Source of the DNA: Lachnospira eligens
GTDB lineage: Bacteria; Bacillota; Clostridia; Lachnospirales; Lachnospiraceae
Assembly: GCF_009680455.1 (NCBI RefSeq)
Contig: NZ_WKRD01000009.1
Location: 62,001-126,000 of the forward strand
Reading direction: 5' to 3'
DNA: 64,000 nucleotides
Below, piece by piece: positions 26,959 to 36,867 of the stretch. A program made the translations under genes and the position numbers. The notes below the pieces were generated by a model. The model searched no databases. It worked only from the letters and a program-made list of their open reading frames with translations, and was not told where the DNA came from. Position 1 is the stretch's first letter; every line of letters begins with the position of its first letter.

Positions 26959-28551
26959 GTGAGTTTAGAAAGTGAAATTAAGAAAAGAAGGACATTTGCC
27001 ATTATCTCTCACCCGGATGCTGGTAAGACAACATTAACAGAGAAGTTCCTGCTTTATGGAGGAGCTATTAACCTTGCAGGTTCTGTAAAGGGGAAGAAGA
27101 CTGCCAAGCATGCGGTTTCTGACTGGATGGAGATTGAGAAGGAAAGAGGTATTTCGGTAACTTCTTCAGTTCTTCAGTTTAACTACGAAGGCTACTGTAT
27201 TAATATCCTTGATACTCCGGGACATGAGGATTTCTCCGAGGATACTTATAGAACTCTTATGGCAGCAGATTCTGCGGTCATGGTTATTGACGCTTCTAAG
27301 GGTGTTGAGAAACAGACTATCAAGCTTTTCAAGGTATGTGTTATGAGACACATTCCTATATTTACATTTATCAATAAGATGGATAGAGAGGCTAATGACC
27401 CATTTGAGCTTCTTGATGAGATTGAGAGTGTACTTGGAATTGCTACATGCCCAATTAACTGGCCTATCGGCTGCGGTAAGGAATTCAAGGGCGTATATGA
27501 CCGTAAAGAGAAAAATGTTTCTTTATTTAAGGCAGCCATGAATGGTCAGAAGGAAGTTGATACTGAGATTGTTGACGCATCAGATGAGGCTGTTCTTAAG
27601 GACAGAATTGGTGATGCTTTCTACGACAAGCTTCAGGAAGATATCGAACTGTTAGACGGAGCAAGTGCAGAGTTTGACCAGGAAATGGTAAGTGCTGGTG
27701 ACCTTACACCGGTATTCTTCGGTTCAGCACTTACTAACTTTGGTGTACAGACTTTCCTTGAGCATTTCTTATCAATGACAACTTCTCCGCTTCCAAGAAA
27801 GTCTGACCAGGGAGTTATTGATCCATTTACTGAGGAATTCTCAGCATTTGTATTCAAGATTCAGGCTAATATGAATAAAGCACACAGGGATAGAATTGCT
27901 TTCATGAGAATATGTTCAGGTAAGTTTGAAGCCGGAATGGAAGCTAACCATGTACAGGGTGGCAAGAAGATAAGACTCAGCCAGCCTCAGCAGATGATGG
28001 CGGAGGAGAGGCATATTGTTGATGAGGCATATGCAGGAGATATTATCGGTGTATTTGATCCGGGAATATTCTCTATCGGTGATACTATCTGCAAATCTAA
28101 CAAGAAATTTGCATTTGAGGGTATACCTACATTTGCACCAGAACATTTTGCAAGAGTAAGACAGATTGATACTATGAAGAGAAAACAGTTCATTAAGGGT
28201 ATCAACCAGATTGCACAGGAAGGTGCGATTCAGATATTCCAGGAGTTCAATACAGGAATGGAAGAGATTATCGTGGGCGTTGTTGGTGTCCTTCAGTTTG
28301 AAGTTCTCGAATACCGTCTTAAGAATGAATACGGTGTTGATATCAGACTTGAGCCGCTTCCATACGAGCATATCCGCTGGATTGAGAATCCTGAGGAAAT
28401 TGATGTGAACAGAATTGTTGGTACATCAGATATGAAGAAGATAAAAGACCTTAAGGGCAATCCGCTTCTGGTATTTGCCAATAGCTGGTCTGTTAATATG
28501 GTACTTGAGAGAAATGAGGGCTTAAAGCTTTCAGAATTTGGAAGAAACTAG
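26959..28551 (+). CDS. prfC: Peptide chain release factor 3
   Basis: A 530-residue translational GTPase that recycles RF1/RF2 from the ribosome after peptide release. It has G1 (SHPDAGKTTL), the switch-I region (GISVTSSV), G3 (DTPGHEDF) and G4 (NKMD). Length and the N-terminal KRRTFAIISHPDAGKTT are typical of RF3 and separate it from EF-G. The start is GTG with AAGGAG upstream. It is monocistronic or loosely coupled to the secreted protein 33 bases downstream. Confidence 0.97.
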   Translation: MSLESEIKKRRTFAIISHPDAGKTTLTEKFLLYGGAINLAGSVKGKKTAKHAVSDWMEIEKERGISVTSSVLQFNYEGYCINILDTPGHEDFSEDTYRTLMAADSAVMVIDASKGVEKQTIKLFKVCVMRHIPIFTFINKMDREANDPFELLDEIESVLGIATCPINWPIGCGKEFKGVYDRKEKNVSLFKAAMNGQKEVDTEIVDASDEAVLKDRIGDAFYDKLQEDIELLDGASAEFDQEMVSAGDLTPVFFGSALTNFGVQTFLEHFLSMTTSPLPRKSDQGVIDPFTEEFSAFVFKIQANMNKAHRDRIAFMRICSGKFEAGMEANHVQGGKKIRLSQPQQMMAEERHIVDEAYAGDIIGVFDPGIFSIGDTICKSNKKFAFEGIPTFAPEHFARVRQIDTMKRKQFIKGINQIAQEGAIQIFQEFNTGMEEIIVGVVGVLQFEVLEYRLKNEYGVDIRLEPLPYEHIRWIENPEEIDVNRIVGTSDMKKIKDLKGNPLLVFANSWSVNMVLERNEGLKLSEFGRN

Positions 28552-28584
28552 TTAATACGATACGTTCAGGAGTCAGGTGATTAC

Positions 28585-30645
28585 ATGAAATCAGGATACA
28601 AATGTAGTGCAAAAAGAATAGCCGCAATTGGTGTCATGTTATGTATGCTTGTGCTGACATGCCTTACGGTTACTTCTGTGCTTAATACTAAGGCGGAAGA
28701 GTCCATTGGTCAGGGACATGTTAATTATGATGTTACAGATCTTCGTATAAGGACATCACCAGTCAGTGGTTCAGTCATTACCAAGGTTGATGGTGGCTTT
28801 AAGTTTGATATATACGAAGAGGTCGACACAAGTTCAGGATTATGGTATGGAATAGGATTCTATCTTAACGGTGATTATTACAGAGGTTACGTTACTTCTG
28901 AATATGTAACTGTTGATAAGAGAAATGATTATGAGCCGGATGCGGATTTCGAGGAGTACCTTGATTCGCAGGGGTTCCCGGATAGTTATAAGGAAGGGTT
29001 AAGACAGCTTCATGCGCAGTATCCTAACTGGGTGTTTGTGGCGGACCATAATGGGACTGACTGGAACACAATGGTTGAGAAGCAGAATGTGAAAACCAGA
29101 AGCCTTGTTCATAAGGATAATATAAGTTCATGGAAATCTACAGCAGATGGTTGCTATAACTGGGAAACCGGTGAGTGGTATTCTTTTGATAGTGGTGGAT
29201 ATGTACAGGCTTCAAGTGAGTTGGTACAGTATGTACTTGATCCAAGAAATTTCCTTGATGATACATATATATTTATGTTTGAGGCACTGTCATATGATTC
29301 ATCTGTTCAGAATATGAGTGGAGTTGAGAGTATAATAAGTGGTTCATTCATGGATGGCTCAAGTCATGATCTTGACGGTTATACTTATCCTTCGCTTTTA
29401 ATGAAAGCAGGAGAAATGTCTCAGGTTAGCCCATATCATCTTGCTACGAGAATAATTCAGGAACAGGGATATAATGGAACGGGAAGACAGATATCAGGAA
29501 ATGTAAGCGGATATGTAGGCTATTATAATTATTACAGTCAGAATGCATATGCGTCAGGTGGTTATACTGCTGTACAGAATGGATTAAGATATGCAAAGGG
29601 ATCTGATTCTAGTACATTAAGACCTTGGAATACAAGATATAAAGCGGTAGTAGGTGGAGCAATTAATCTTGGTAAATGGTACATAAATAAAGGTCAGGAT
29701 ACTATATATTATGAAAAGTTTGATGTGGTTAATTATTCGCATCAGTATATGACTAATGTTTTTGCACCAAGATCAGAGGCAAAGACAAGCAAGAGAGCAT
29801 ATAGTGAAACAACACTTAATAACACATCATTTAAGTTTATAATTCCTGTATATGATAATATGCCAGATGAGGTATGTGCAATTCCTACAGGAGATGGAAG
29901 TCCTAATAACAGACTTAAGGATCTGTATGTTGATGGATATTCATTAACACCATCATTTTCATTATACACGACATCATATGATCTGATTGTTGATAATGAT
30001 GTTACAAGTGTATATGTATCAGGTGATAAGTTAGCTGATAGTGCTGAAGTAGAAGGCTTTGGAGAGTACTCATTATCTGTAGGTAACAACAGAATAGTTG
30101 TTACTGTTACAGCAGAGAATGGAGAAAATCAGGACTATGTAATCAATATCGTAAGAAAAGAAGCTGATCCAATACCAGATCCTGATCCGGTTCCAGACCC
30201 TGATCCATCAGAAGAGAATGGCTTTGATACAAGCTATGATATAGATGAAGAAGGAAGATTTATATCAGGATTTGAGGTTGAAAGCACAGCTGATGATGTT
30301 ATAAGCAGTATTTCATTCAAGAATGGATGTTATGGAAAGATATATGGCTCAGATTCAGCAGAGAAAACATCTGAAATAATAGCAACCGGAGACAGATTTG
30401 TTGTATATACTTCAGATGGAGATGAGTATGCATCATACGCAGTTGTTATATACGGAGATGCTAACGGAGATGGTAAGATAACAAGTATTGATATGTTATA
30501 TATTAAGAGACATGTTCTTGATATTAGAATTCTTACAAGTGCTTATTATAAAGCCGCTGATGCTAATCATGATGGTACAGTCAGCAGTATAGATATGTTG
30601 TATGTTAAGAGACATGTTCTTGATATCAGATATATTGTACAGTAA
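28585..30645 (+). CDS. Secreted glucosaminidase-like peptidoglycan hydrolase with dockerin
   Basis: 686 residues. A signal peptide (about 1-37) is followed by an SH3-like domain (about 42-112), a glucosaminidase domain of the GH73/LytG type (about 140-400, with EALSYDSS, ATRIIQEQG and YNYYSQNAYASGG), a cadherin-like beta-sandwich (about 445-525), an Asp-Pro linker, and a C-terminal dockerin (about 622-686) with two calcium-loop repeats, GDANGDGKITSIDMLYIKRH and ADANHDGTVSSIDMLYVKRH. It should cut the glycan backbone of peptidoglycan. The dockerin predicts docking to a cohesin, and the very next gene encodes one. Confidence 0.88.
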   Translation: MKSGYKCSAKRIAAIGVMLCMLVLTCLTVTSVLNTKAEESIGQGHVNYDVTDLRIRTSPVSGSVITKVDGGFKFDIYEEVDTSSGLWYGIGFYLNGDYYRGYVTSEYVTVDKRNDYEPDADFEEYLDSQGFPDSYKEGLRQLHAQYPNWVFVADHNGTDWNTMVEKQNVKTRSLVHKDNISSWKSTADGCYNWETGEWYSFDSGGYVQASSELVQYVLDPRNFLDDTYIFMFEALSYDSSVQNMSGVESIISGSFMDGSSHDLDGYTYPSLLMKAGEMSQVSPYHLATRIIQEQGYNGTGRQISGNVSGYVGYYNYYSQNAYASGGYTAVQNGLRYAKGSDSSTLRPWNTRYKAVVGGAINLGKWYINKGQDTIYYEKFDVVNYSHQYMTNVFAPRSEAKTSKRAYSETTLNNTSFKFIIPVYDNMPDEVCAIPTGDGSPNNRLKDLYVDGYSLTPSFSLYTTSYDLIVDNDVTSVYVSGDKLADSAEVEGFGEYSLSVGNNRIVVTVTAENGENQDYVINIVRKEADPIPDPDPVPDPDPSEENGFDTSYDIDEEGRFISGFEVESTADDVISSISFKNGCYGKIYGSDSAEKTSEIIATGDRFVVYTSDGDEYASYAVVIYGDANGDGKITSIDMLYIKRHVLDIRILTSAYYKAADANHDGTVSSIDMLYVKRHVLDIRYIVQ

Positions 30646-30662
30646 TTATATTGGAGAATACT

Positions 30663-32252
30663 ATGAATAACATAAAAAGAATAACTGCATTAGTAATGGC
30701 AATGTTGATGGGCATATTAATGTTTTCTGGTCTGACTAATGTAAAAGCAGCACAGACAGCACATGTTTCTATAAGTTCTGCCAGTGCCAATGTTGGTGAT
30801 GAGGTAACAATAACAATAACAGCATCATCTGATGTAAAGATAGAACTGTGTGATATATGGATAGACTATGATGCAAGTATATTACAGTATGTAAATGGAT
30901 TTAATACTGAAGGTGGTGGAACAGGTAGATTGTTATCGTCTGATGAAACTTCCTTTAAAGTTGTATTCAAAGCCATTAATCCAGGAACAGCAACGATTTC
31001 AGTTAATAAATCAACATCATACACAGGTTCGGCAGATGAAGATTTTATGTCATTAACAACATCTTCGGGAACTGTCACTGTAAAAGCTCCAGCCAGCTAC
31101 TCATCAGACAACACGCTTAAGTCCCTGCAGATAAGTCCGGGAACGCTTTCACCAGCATTTTCACCAGACAGGACAACTTACAATGCAACTGTTGATGCTG
31201 ATGTCACAGAGCTTGTTGTAAGTGCTGTAGCTAATGATAATGCTGCTAAGGTAAGCATAAGTGGCAGAAGAATGGACCCGGGAAGTAATACAACAACAAT
31301 TACTGTTACTGCGAAAGATGGTTCAGTTAATAAATATATAATATATACAACAAGACTTGAGGATGGTCAGGAAGCAACAACAGAGGCTGAGTCAAAGACA
31401 GAAGCTGTTACAGAAGATGCATCACAGGCGGTTAATAATGATGGAACTGTGACGATAGATGGCAGGAAGTATTCTGTTGTAAAGGATTATTCAGGAATCA
31501 CAATTCCAGATGGATATCAGGAGATTGACTATGATTATAATGGTCAGAAGATAAATGCGGTTAAAGGCATAAAGACAGGTCTTATCCTTATGTATCTTGA
31601 AAGTGAAGATGGAAAAGGCGGGTTCTACATCTATGATGAGACTGCGAAAACATTTTCACCATACAATACTGTTGCAGAACCAGAGATAACATATGTTGTT
31701 CTGCCTATAACGAACTCGTTAGAGAAGCCGGCAGGTTATGCACTTACAAGGTTTACCATGAATGGTAAAGAAGTGCAGGTACTTATGGACGCTGACAGAC
31801 AGTACTGCCTGTTCTATGGAGTAAGTTCTCTTGGAGAGAAGGGATGGTTCAGATACAGGGTAAGTGATGGCTCGATTCAGGCGTATTCTGTTGTGAAATC
31901 TGACACTGCTAATGCTGATGTTAAGGCTGATAATGGAAAAACATCAGGAAACAGCAGATTCTGGCTGATGATAGTATTAATACTTGGACTGATAATAGCG
32001 GTATTTATAGTGATTACTATTGTTCTTTGCTCTAAGCTTGCGAAAGTGAAGAAGGTGTTTAACATGGCGTCAAAGGATGGTGTTGACCTTGATGAATACA
32101 CTGAAAAAGTAATTGAAGGGTACGAATCAGACGAAGATGACAGCTACGCGGAACTTGATACATCAACTGACACAGTCTCTTATGGAGATGATAAGTCAGG
32201 TAAGAATGATGTAGAAGAGTTGAAGCTCTTTGATGTTGATGATGATAAGTAA
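30663..32252 (+). CDS. Membrane-anchored cohesin-domain protein
   Basis: 529 residues from the ATG at 30,663 (GGAG six bases upstream); a TTG at 30,651 would lengthen it and is less likely. Signal peptide about 1-30; cohesin-like domain about 33-142 (HVSISSASANVGDEVTITI, IWIDYDASILQYV, FKVVFKAINPGTATISV); cadherin-like sandwich about 150-235 resembling that of the neighbour; an acidic linker; an extracellular domain; one transmembrane helix near 435-458 (FWLMIVLILGLIIAVFIV); acidic cytoplasmic tail. Only 17 bases separate it from the dockerin gene, so both are cotranscribed and probably partners. Confidence 0.82.
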   Translation: MNNIKRITALVMAMLMGILMFSGLTNVKAAQTAHVSISSASANVGDEVTITITASSDVKIELCDIWIDYDASILQYVNGFNTEGGGTGRLLSSDETSFKVVFKAINPGTATISVNKSTSYTGSADEDFMSLTTSSGTVTVKAPASYSSDNTLKSLQISPGTLSPAFSPDRTTYNATVDADVTELVVSAVANDNAAKVSISGRRMDPGSNTTTITVTAKDGSVNKYIIYTTRLEDGQEATTEAESKTEAVTEDASQAVNNDGTVTIDGRKYSVVKDYSGITIPDGYQEIDYDYNGQKINAVKGIKTGLILMYLESEDGKGGFYIYDETAKTFSPYNTVAEPEITYVVLPITNSLEKPAGYALTRFTMNGKEVQVLMDADRQYCLFYGVSSLGEKGWFRYRVSDGSIQAYSVVKSDTANADVKADNGKTSGNSRFWLMIVLILGLIIAVFIVITIVLCSKLAKVKKVFNMASKDGVDLDEYTEKVIEGYESDEDDSYAELDTSTDTVSYGDDKSGKNDVEELKLFDVDDDK

Positions 32253-32258
32253 ATAATT

Positions 32259-32311
32259 AAAAAGCCTTAGTGAAAATGTGATGCTCAGATTACATTTTCC
32301 TAAGGCTTTTT
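32259..32311. terminator. Bidirectional terminator between convergent genes
   Basis: AAAAAGCCTTAG and CTAAGGCTTTTT are the ends of a long stem that continues with GAAAATGT / ACATTTTC. T runs on both strands suit both the cohesin gene and the leftward glycosyltransferase. Confidence 0.92.
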
Positions 32312-32312
32312 C

Positions 32313-33368
32313 TTATTCTTCCGGAAGCTTCCAATTTTCTGCCTGACTATAATAGTCGGCTGACATTTCGTTATATTGGGCAGCCTCGTATGGGTCGTCT
32401 GTTGCTGCGGCAAGTTCTTCATAACATTTACCAAGCAAAGATAAAGGCTTGTTTCCGCTGCTTGCCACATCAAGTATGCTCTCTGTCTCAAATGCAGCAT
32501 TATACAGCCACAGCACAGCTTCCTCATAGTCTGTCTGGTTCATGTAAAATGTTCCTAGAATCAGACACATTTCAGCAGGAGGATTGTCGGCAACTGCTTT
32601 TAAAGTGGTCTTAAAGAATGCGTCAGTGTCACCGTCTGCCATATATATCTTAGCAAGAATACAGTTGATTTCTTTCATTAAATCATTGCTTCTGCCTTCT
32701 TTTGATAGAATATTTTCAAATATATTCCTGAAAGCAATAAAGTCGGAATCTTCACCGGATATAAGAAGTTCTTTACACAGCATGGTAACTACATAATCTT
32801 CAATGTGGATACCTTTTTCAAATGCTTTGAAATATGTTGAAAAATCTCTTTTACTATGGTCGCCCGACTGCATGTGAAGAATTTCAATGTCACTGTCATA
32901 TACGATTGGCGTGAGCCGTACTGTTTCATGTATTGGTGAAATCCATGTGAATGGACGGAGCCTTTTGAAAAGCTTCGGGCGGAGTTCTTTGTGTGCATTG
33001 TATACAGAATTATATTCTGATGCATTGACATAATACATCTGAACAATGTCTATCTCTGGAAGAAGCATATGTTTCAATTCTCTTAATGCGTAGTTGTTAG
33101 TATCATCAAGCACTTCGTCTGCGTCAGCACTGAATATGTAGTCACATTCAGCTTTGGAAAATGCGAAATTTCTTGCGGCTGAAAAATCATTTATCCATTC
33201 AAAATCATATATTTTATCGGTGTAGTGAGCGGCAATTTCTTTGGTATTGTCAGTTGAGCCTGTGTCTACAATAATCAATTCATCATAAGTTCCTGCGTAT
33301 GAATCAAGACACCTTGCAAGAATGTCCTGCTCATTTTTTACAATCATGCACATGCTTATTGATATCAT
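32313..33368 (-). CDS. Family 2 glycosyltransferase with C-terminal TPR-like region
   Basis: 351 residues. Residues 1-200 form a GT2 domain (SISMCMIVKNEQDILARCL, IVDTGSTDNT, ADADEVLDD). Residues about 230-345 form helical pairs like tetratricopeptide repeats. This two-domain layout is common in Firmicute transferases that modify proteins or wall polymers (TPR for protein binding). AGGAG lies ahead of the start at 33,368. No partner glycan genes lie nearby, so the acceptor is unknown. Confidence 0.85.
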   Translation of the reverse strand: MISISMCMIVKNEQDILARCLDSYAGTYDELIIVDTGSTDNTKEIAAHYTDKIYDFEWINDFSAARNFAFSKAECDYIFSADADEVLDDTNNYALRELKHMLLPEIDIVQMYYVNASEYNSVYNAHKELRPKLFKRLRPFTWISPIHETVRLTPIVYDSDIEILHMQSGDHSKRDFSTYFKAFEKGIHIEDYVVTMLCKELLISGEDSDFIAFRNIFENILSKEGRSNDLMKEINCILAKIYMADGDTDAFFKTTLKAVADNPPAEMCLILGTFYMNQTDYEEAVLWLYNAAFETESILDVASSGNKPLSLLGKCYEELAAATDDPYEAAQYNEMSADYYSQAENWKLPEE

Positions 33369-33487
33369 GTTTTTCTCCTGTTCTTAATTGGATTTATATA
33401 GGTTATATCGGTAAATGCCTTGATTTTTTTAGGTATTCGTAAGATACTTGTTATCAATGATAACATATATCTGATACGAGGTACACA

Positions 33488-34270
33488 ATGTCAAAAAAGA
33501 AATCTGCAGCAGAACCAGTTGAATATATAGACAGTCAGGCTTTTGACGCGGCGAAAGAGAAGATAATCGGTAAGAGCCATAATGACAAGGGGATAGGTAC
33601 TTTGTCGGAAAAGACACTGCATGCAGTATTAAAAATGTATTATGAACCTGATGAGGATAATCATGAGGTTGCAATAGACGGTTATTTTGCAGATATATAT
33701 AATGAGCATGGGATAATTGAGATTCAGACAAGGCAGCTTAACAAGTTAAGGGATAAGTTGTCAGTGTTCCTGAATGAATATCAGGTGAGGGTTGTATATC
33801 CGATGCCGTATGAAAAGTATTTAAGCTGGATTGAGCCGGAAACAGGGGATATTACTTCCAGAAGAAAGTCTCCAAAGCGATGCTCTGTGTATGACGCGAT
33901 GTTTGAACTGTATAAGATTAAAGCATTTTTAAAGAATCAGAATCTTAAGGTTACATTGCTGCTGATTGATATGGAAGAATATAAGCTTCTTAATGGCTGG
34001 AGTTACGATAAGAAGCGCGGAAGTGTGCGTTATGACCGCATTCCTGTTGGAATAAGAAAGATAATTGAACTGGACTGTCCACAGGATTATATGCAGTTTG
34101 TACCAGAGGGACTTGAGAGGAACTTTACTTCAGCGGATTTTGCAAATGCAGCGCATATTGACAGGCAGACTGCTGCCAGTGTACTTGCAATGCTTAATTA
34201 CATGGAACAGGTTAAAAGAGTCGGAAAGACAGGCAATGCCTATATATACGATATTGAAGAACATTATTGA
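33488..34270 (+). CDS. Putative nuclease-like protein paired with a helicase
   Basis: 260 residues. Residues about 60-85 read VAIDGYFADIYNEHGIIEIQTRQLNKLRDKL when joined, an Asp then Glu-x-Gln pattern compatible with a PD-(D/E)xK nuclease core. The C-terminal part (about 205-255) looks like a winged helix (FTSADFANAAHIDRQTAASV). I do not recognise a named family. The stop overlaps the ribosome-site region of the helicase gene 11 bases downstream, so the two are translationally linked. A DNA-processing role is inferred from motif and pairing. Confidence 0.65.
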   Translation: MSKKKSAAEPVEYIDSQAFDAAKEKIIGKSHNDKGIGTLSEKTLHAVLKMYYEPDEDNHEVAIDGYFADIYNEHGIIEIQTRQLNKLRDKLSVFLNEYQVRVVYPMPYEKYLSWIEPETGDITSRRKSPKRCSVYDAMFELYKIKAFLKNQNLKVTLLLIDMEEYKLLNGWSYDKKRGSVRYDRIPVGIRKIIELDCPQDYMQFVPEGLERNFTSADFANAAHIDRQTAASVLAMLNYMEQVKRVGKTGNAYIYDIEEHY

Positions 34271-34281
34271 ATGGAGATAGT

Positions 34282-36744
34282 ATGTACTCTGTAAATGGAA
34301 ACTGCTTTCGAATATCTGTAAGAAATCTTGTGGAATTCATGTGTGCAGAAGGTGATATTGACAACAGGAATACAGGCAGCAATGATGTGAAAATCATGCA
34401 GGAGGGGGCAAGGATTCACAGGAAAATCCAGCATAGCATGGGAACTATGTATCATGCAGAAGTGCCTTTAAAGATTGAGATACCGCTTGTATCTGACTTA
34501 GGGATTGAGTATGTACTACAGGTTGAAGGCAGGGCTGACGGTATTATTGCAGATATTAATTATGACGAGGATGGCAATAAAGAGCCGGAGAGCGATGCAA
34601 TAATTGATGAGATAAAGACTATGCAGACAGATGTTTCTCTGCTGAAAGAACCGGTCTATGTGCATAAAGCCCAGGCACTGGTATATGGTTATATATATGC
34701 AAGCCAGAAGAAGCTGTCAAAGATTGGAATCCAGATGACTTACGTTACTCCTGAGCCTGAGACAATCAACAAGTTTCTGGAAGAATATACATTTGAAAGA
34801 ATTGAAGAGTGGTTTAATAAGCTGATTACAGGCTTTAAGAGATGGACTGATTATACATTTGATGAGAGGCATAAAAGGACGGAATCAATCAGAGAACTTA
34901 AGTTTCCTTATGAATACAGGGAGGGGCAGAAGAATCTGTGCGTGAGTGTATACAGGGCTATTGAAGATAATACCAATCTATATATTCAGGCACCTACAGG
35001 TGTCGGAAAGACGTTGTCTACTGTGTTCCCGGCTGTGCAGGCGTTAGGACAGCAGATGTCAGACAAGATATTTTACCTGACGTCAAAGACAATAACGAGA
35101 ACTGTTGCGGAGGATACTTATGCTATATTAAGAGATAACGGGCTTCATATGAGAACTGTTACTCTTACAGCAAAGGACAAAATATGTCCACTTGATGAGC
35201 GCAACTGCAACCCCGTGGCATGTCCTTATGCCAAGGGGCATTTTGACAGGATTAATGATGCTGTGTACGACATAATAACGAGCCAGATGGTTATCGGAAG
35301 AGATAATGTCATGGAATATGCCAACAGACATAATGTCTGCCCGTTTGAGATGTCGCTTGATGTTTCGTACTGGTGTGATGGAATTATATGTGATTATAAT
35401 TATGTATTTGACCCGGATGCGTCGCTTAAGCGGTATTTTGGCAATGGTGCGAAGGGTGATTATGTGTTTCTTGTGGATGAAGCACATAACCTTGTGGACA
35501 GAGCAAGAGAAATGTACAGTGCAGTGTTGAAAAAAGAAGATTTTCTTGCAGCTAAGAAGCTTGTCAAAGAGATGGACAAACGGCTTGCAGGCGCACTTGA
35601 CAGATGTAACAAGCAGTTGCTCGAATATAAAAGACAGTGCGATACATTCATGGTTGTGAGTGGTCTTGGAACATTTCCAGCCAGCCTTGAGCGTGTCATG
35701 GGACTTATGCAGAAGTTTATGGAAAGGTATAAGGGTGAGCCTGTGACTAACGAGCTGCTCGAGTTTTTCTTTGCAGTGAGACATTTTCTTAATATGTATG
35801 ACTGTGCTGATGAAAAATATGTCTATTATAATGAGCATGATAATGATGGAAACTTTCTTGTACATCTGTACTGTGTTGACCCGTCTGGCAACATAAGTGA
35901 GAGACTTTCACAGGGCAGAAGCACGGTATTCTTCTCAGCAACGCTGCTTCCGGTCAATTATTTTAAGGAAATGCTTTCAGGTGATGTATCAGAAAGAGCG
36001 GTGTATGCACACTCTTCTTTTGAACCTGATAATAAGAGAATTGTCGTGGCTACTGATGTGACAAGCCGTTATACAAGAAGAAACGCAAGGGAATATGCCA
36101 AGGTACATGATTATATTATGCATATGATTTCTGGCAGAAGCGGCAGATATATGGTGTTCTTTCCGTCATATTCTTACATGGAGAGTGTTCTTGAGTGCTT
36201 CAGGTGGAAAAGTGGTGTTAATGTGACCGAATGTGGTGGAGAAGATACATTTTTACCAGAAAGCTGTGTGAATGTGCTTGTGCAGGGAAGGTTTATGAAG
36301 GAGGCTGACAAGGAAAATTTCTTATCAGCATTTTACAAGGAACTTCCAGAAGGGGCTTCGCTTGCGGGCTTCTGTGTGCTTGGAGGAATATTTTCCGAAG
36401 GAATTGACTTAAAGGATGAGAGCCTTATCGGAGCTGTCATTGTCGGAACTGGGATTCCGATGGTGTGCAGGGAGCGCAACATTTTAAGGGATTATTTTGA
36501 TGAGTTTGGCAAAAATGGATATTCTTATGCTTATGTTATTCCGGGAATGAATAAGGTGCTTCAGGCAGCAGGAAGGGTTATAAGGACGGATACAGATAAG
36601 GGAGTTATTGCACTTCTGGATGACAGATTTATGACTGGTGAATATGAGCGTATGTATCCTAGGGAGTGGAACAGGATATTTCCAGTCAGTCTGGGTAATG
36701 CTTATAAATGTATTAAGGATTTCTGGACGGAACAGGATATATAG
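34282..36744 (+). CDS. XPD/DinG-family DNA helicase with N-terminal Cas4/RecB-like nuclease domain
   Basis: 820 residues from the ATG at 34,282 (GGAG five bases upstream). Residues about 60-165 carry VEGRADGII, DEIKT and a later QALVYGYIY: the Asp, Glu-x-Lys and Gln-x3-Tyr signature of RecB/Cas4 nucleases. Helicase motif I is QAPTGVGKTLS, motif II is VDEAHN, and motif VI is QAAGRVIRT. Between I and II lie the cysteines (CPLDERNCNPVACPY, then CPFEM) of an XPD-type iron-sulfur cluster. It likely unwinds and cuts damaged or structured DNA. Confidence 0.85.
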   Translation: MYSVNGNCFRISVRNLVEFMCAEGDIDNRNTGSNDVKIMQEGARIHRKIQHSMGTMYHAEVPLKIEIPLVSDLGIEYVLQVEGRADGIIADINYDEDGNKEPESDAIIDEIKTMQTDVSLLKEPVYVHKAQALVYGYIYASQKKLSKIGIQMTYVTPEPETINKFLEEYTFERIEEWFNKLITGFKRWTDYTFDERHKRTESIRELKFPYEYREGQKNLCVSVYRAIEDNTNLYIQAPTGVGKTLSTVFPAVQALGQQMSDKIFYLTSKTITRTVAEDTYAILRDNGLHMRTVTLTAKDKICPLDERNCNPVACPYAKGHFDRINDAVYDIITSQMVIGRDNVMEYANRHNVCPFEMSLDVSYWCDGIICDYNYVFDPDASLKRYFGNGAKGDYVFLVDEAHNLVDRAREMYSAVLKKEDFLAAKKLVKEMDKRLAGALDRCNKQLLEYKRQCDTFMVVSGLGTFPASLERVMGLMQKFMERYKGEPVTNELLEFFFAVRHFLNMYDCADEKYVYYNEHDNDGNFLVHLYCVDPSGNISERLSQGRSTVFFSATLLPVNYFKEMLSGDVSERAVYAHSSFEPDNKRIVVATDVTSRYTRRNAREYAKVHDYIMHMISGRSGRYMVFFPSYSYMESVLECFRWKSGVNVTECGGEDTFLPESCVNVLVQGRFMKEADKENFLSAFYKELPEGASLAGFCVLGGIFSEGIDLKDESLIGAVIVGTGIPMVCRERNILRDYFDEFGKNGYSYAYVIPGMNKVLQAAGRVIRTDTDKGVIALLDDRFMTGEYERMYPREWNRIFPVSLGNAYKCIKDFWTEQDI

Positions 36745-36867
36745 GGCATTGATAAAAAATGTACAATGTTAGAACTTGTAGTCGGACTGTATGTGTGATA
36801 GAATTTAGACAGATATTATTAAGGTCCGGATATATGATGATTTGTTTTGATTATGGGAGATGGGCTT

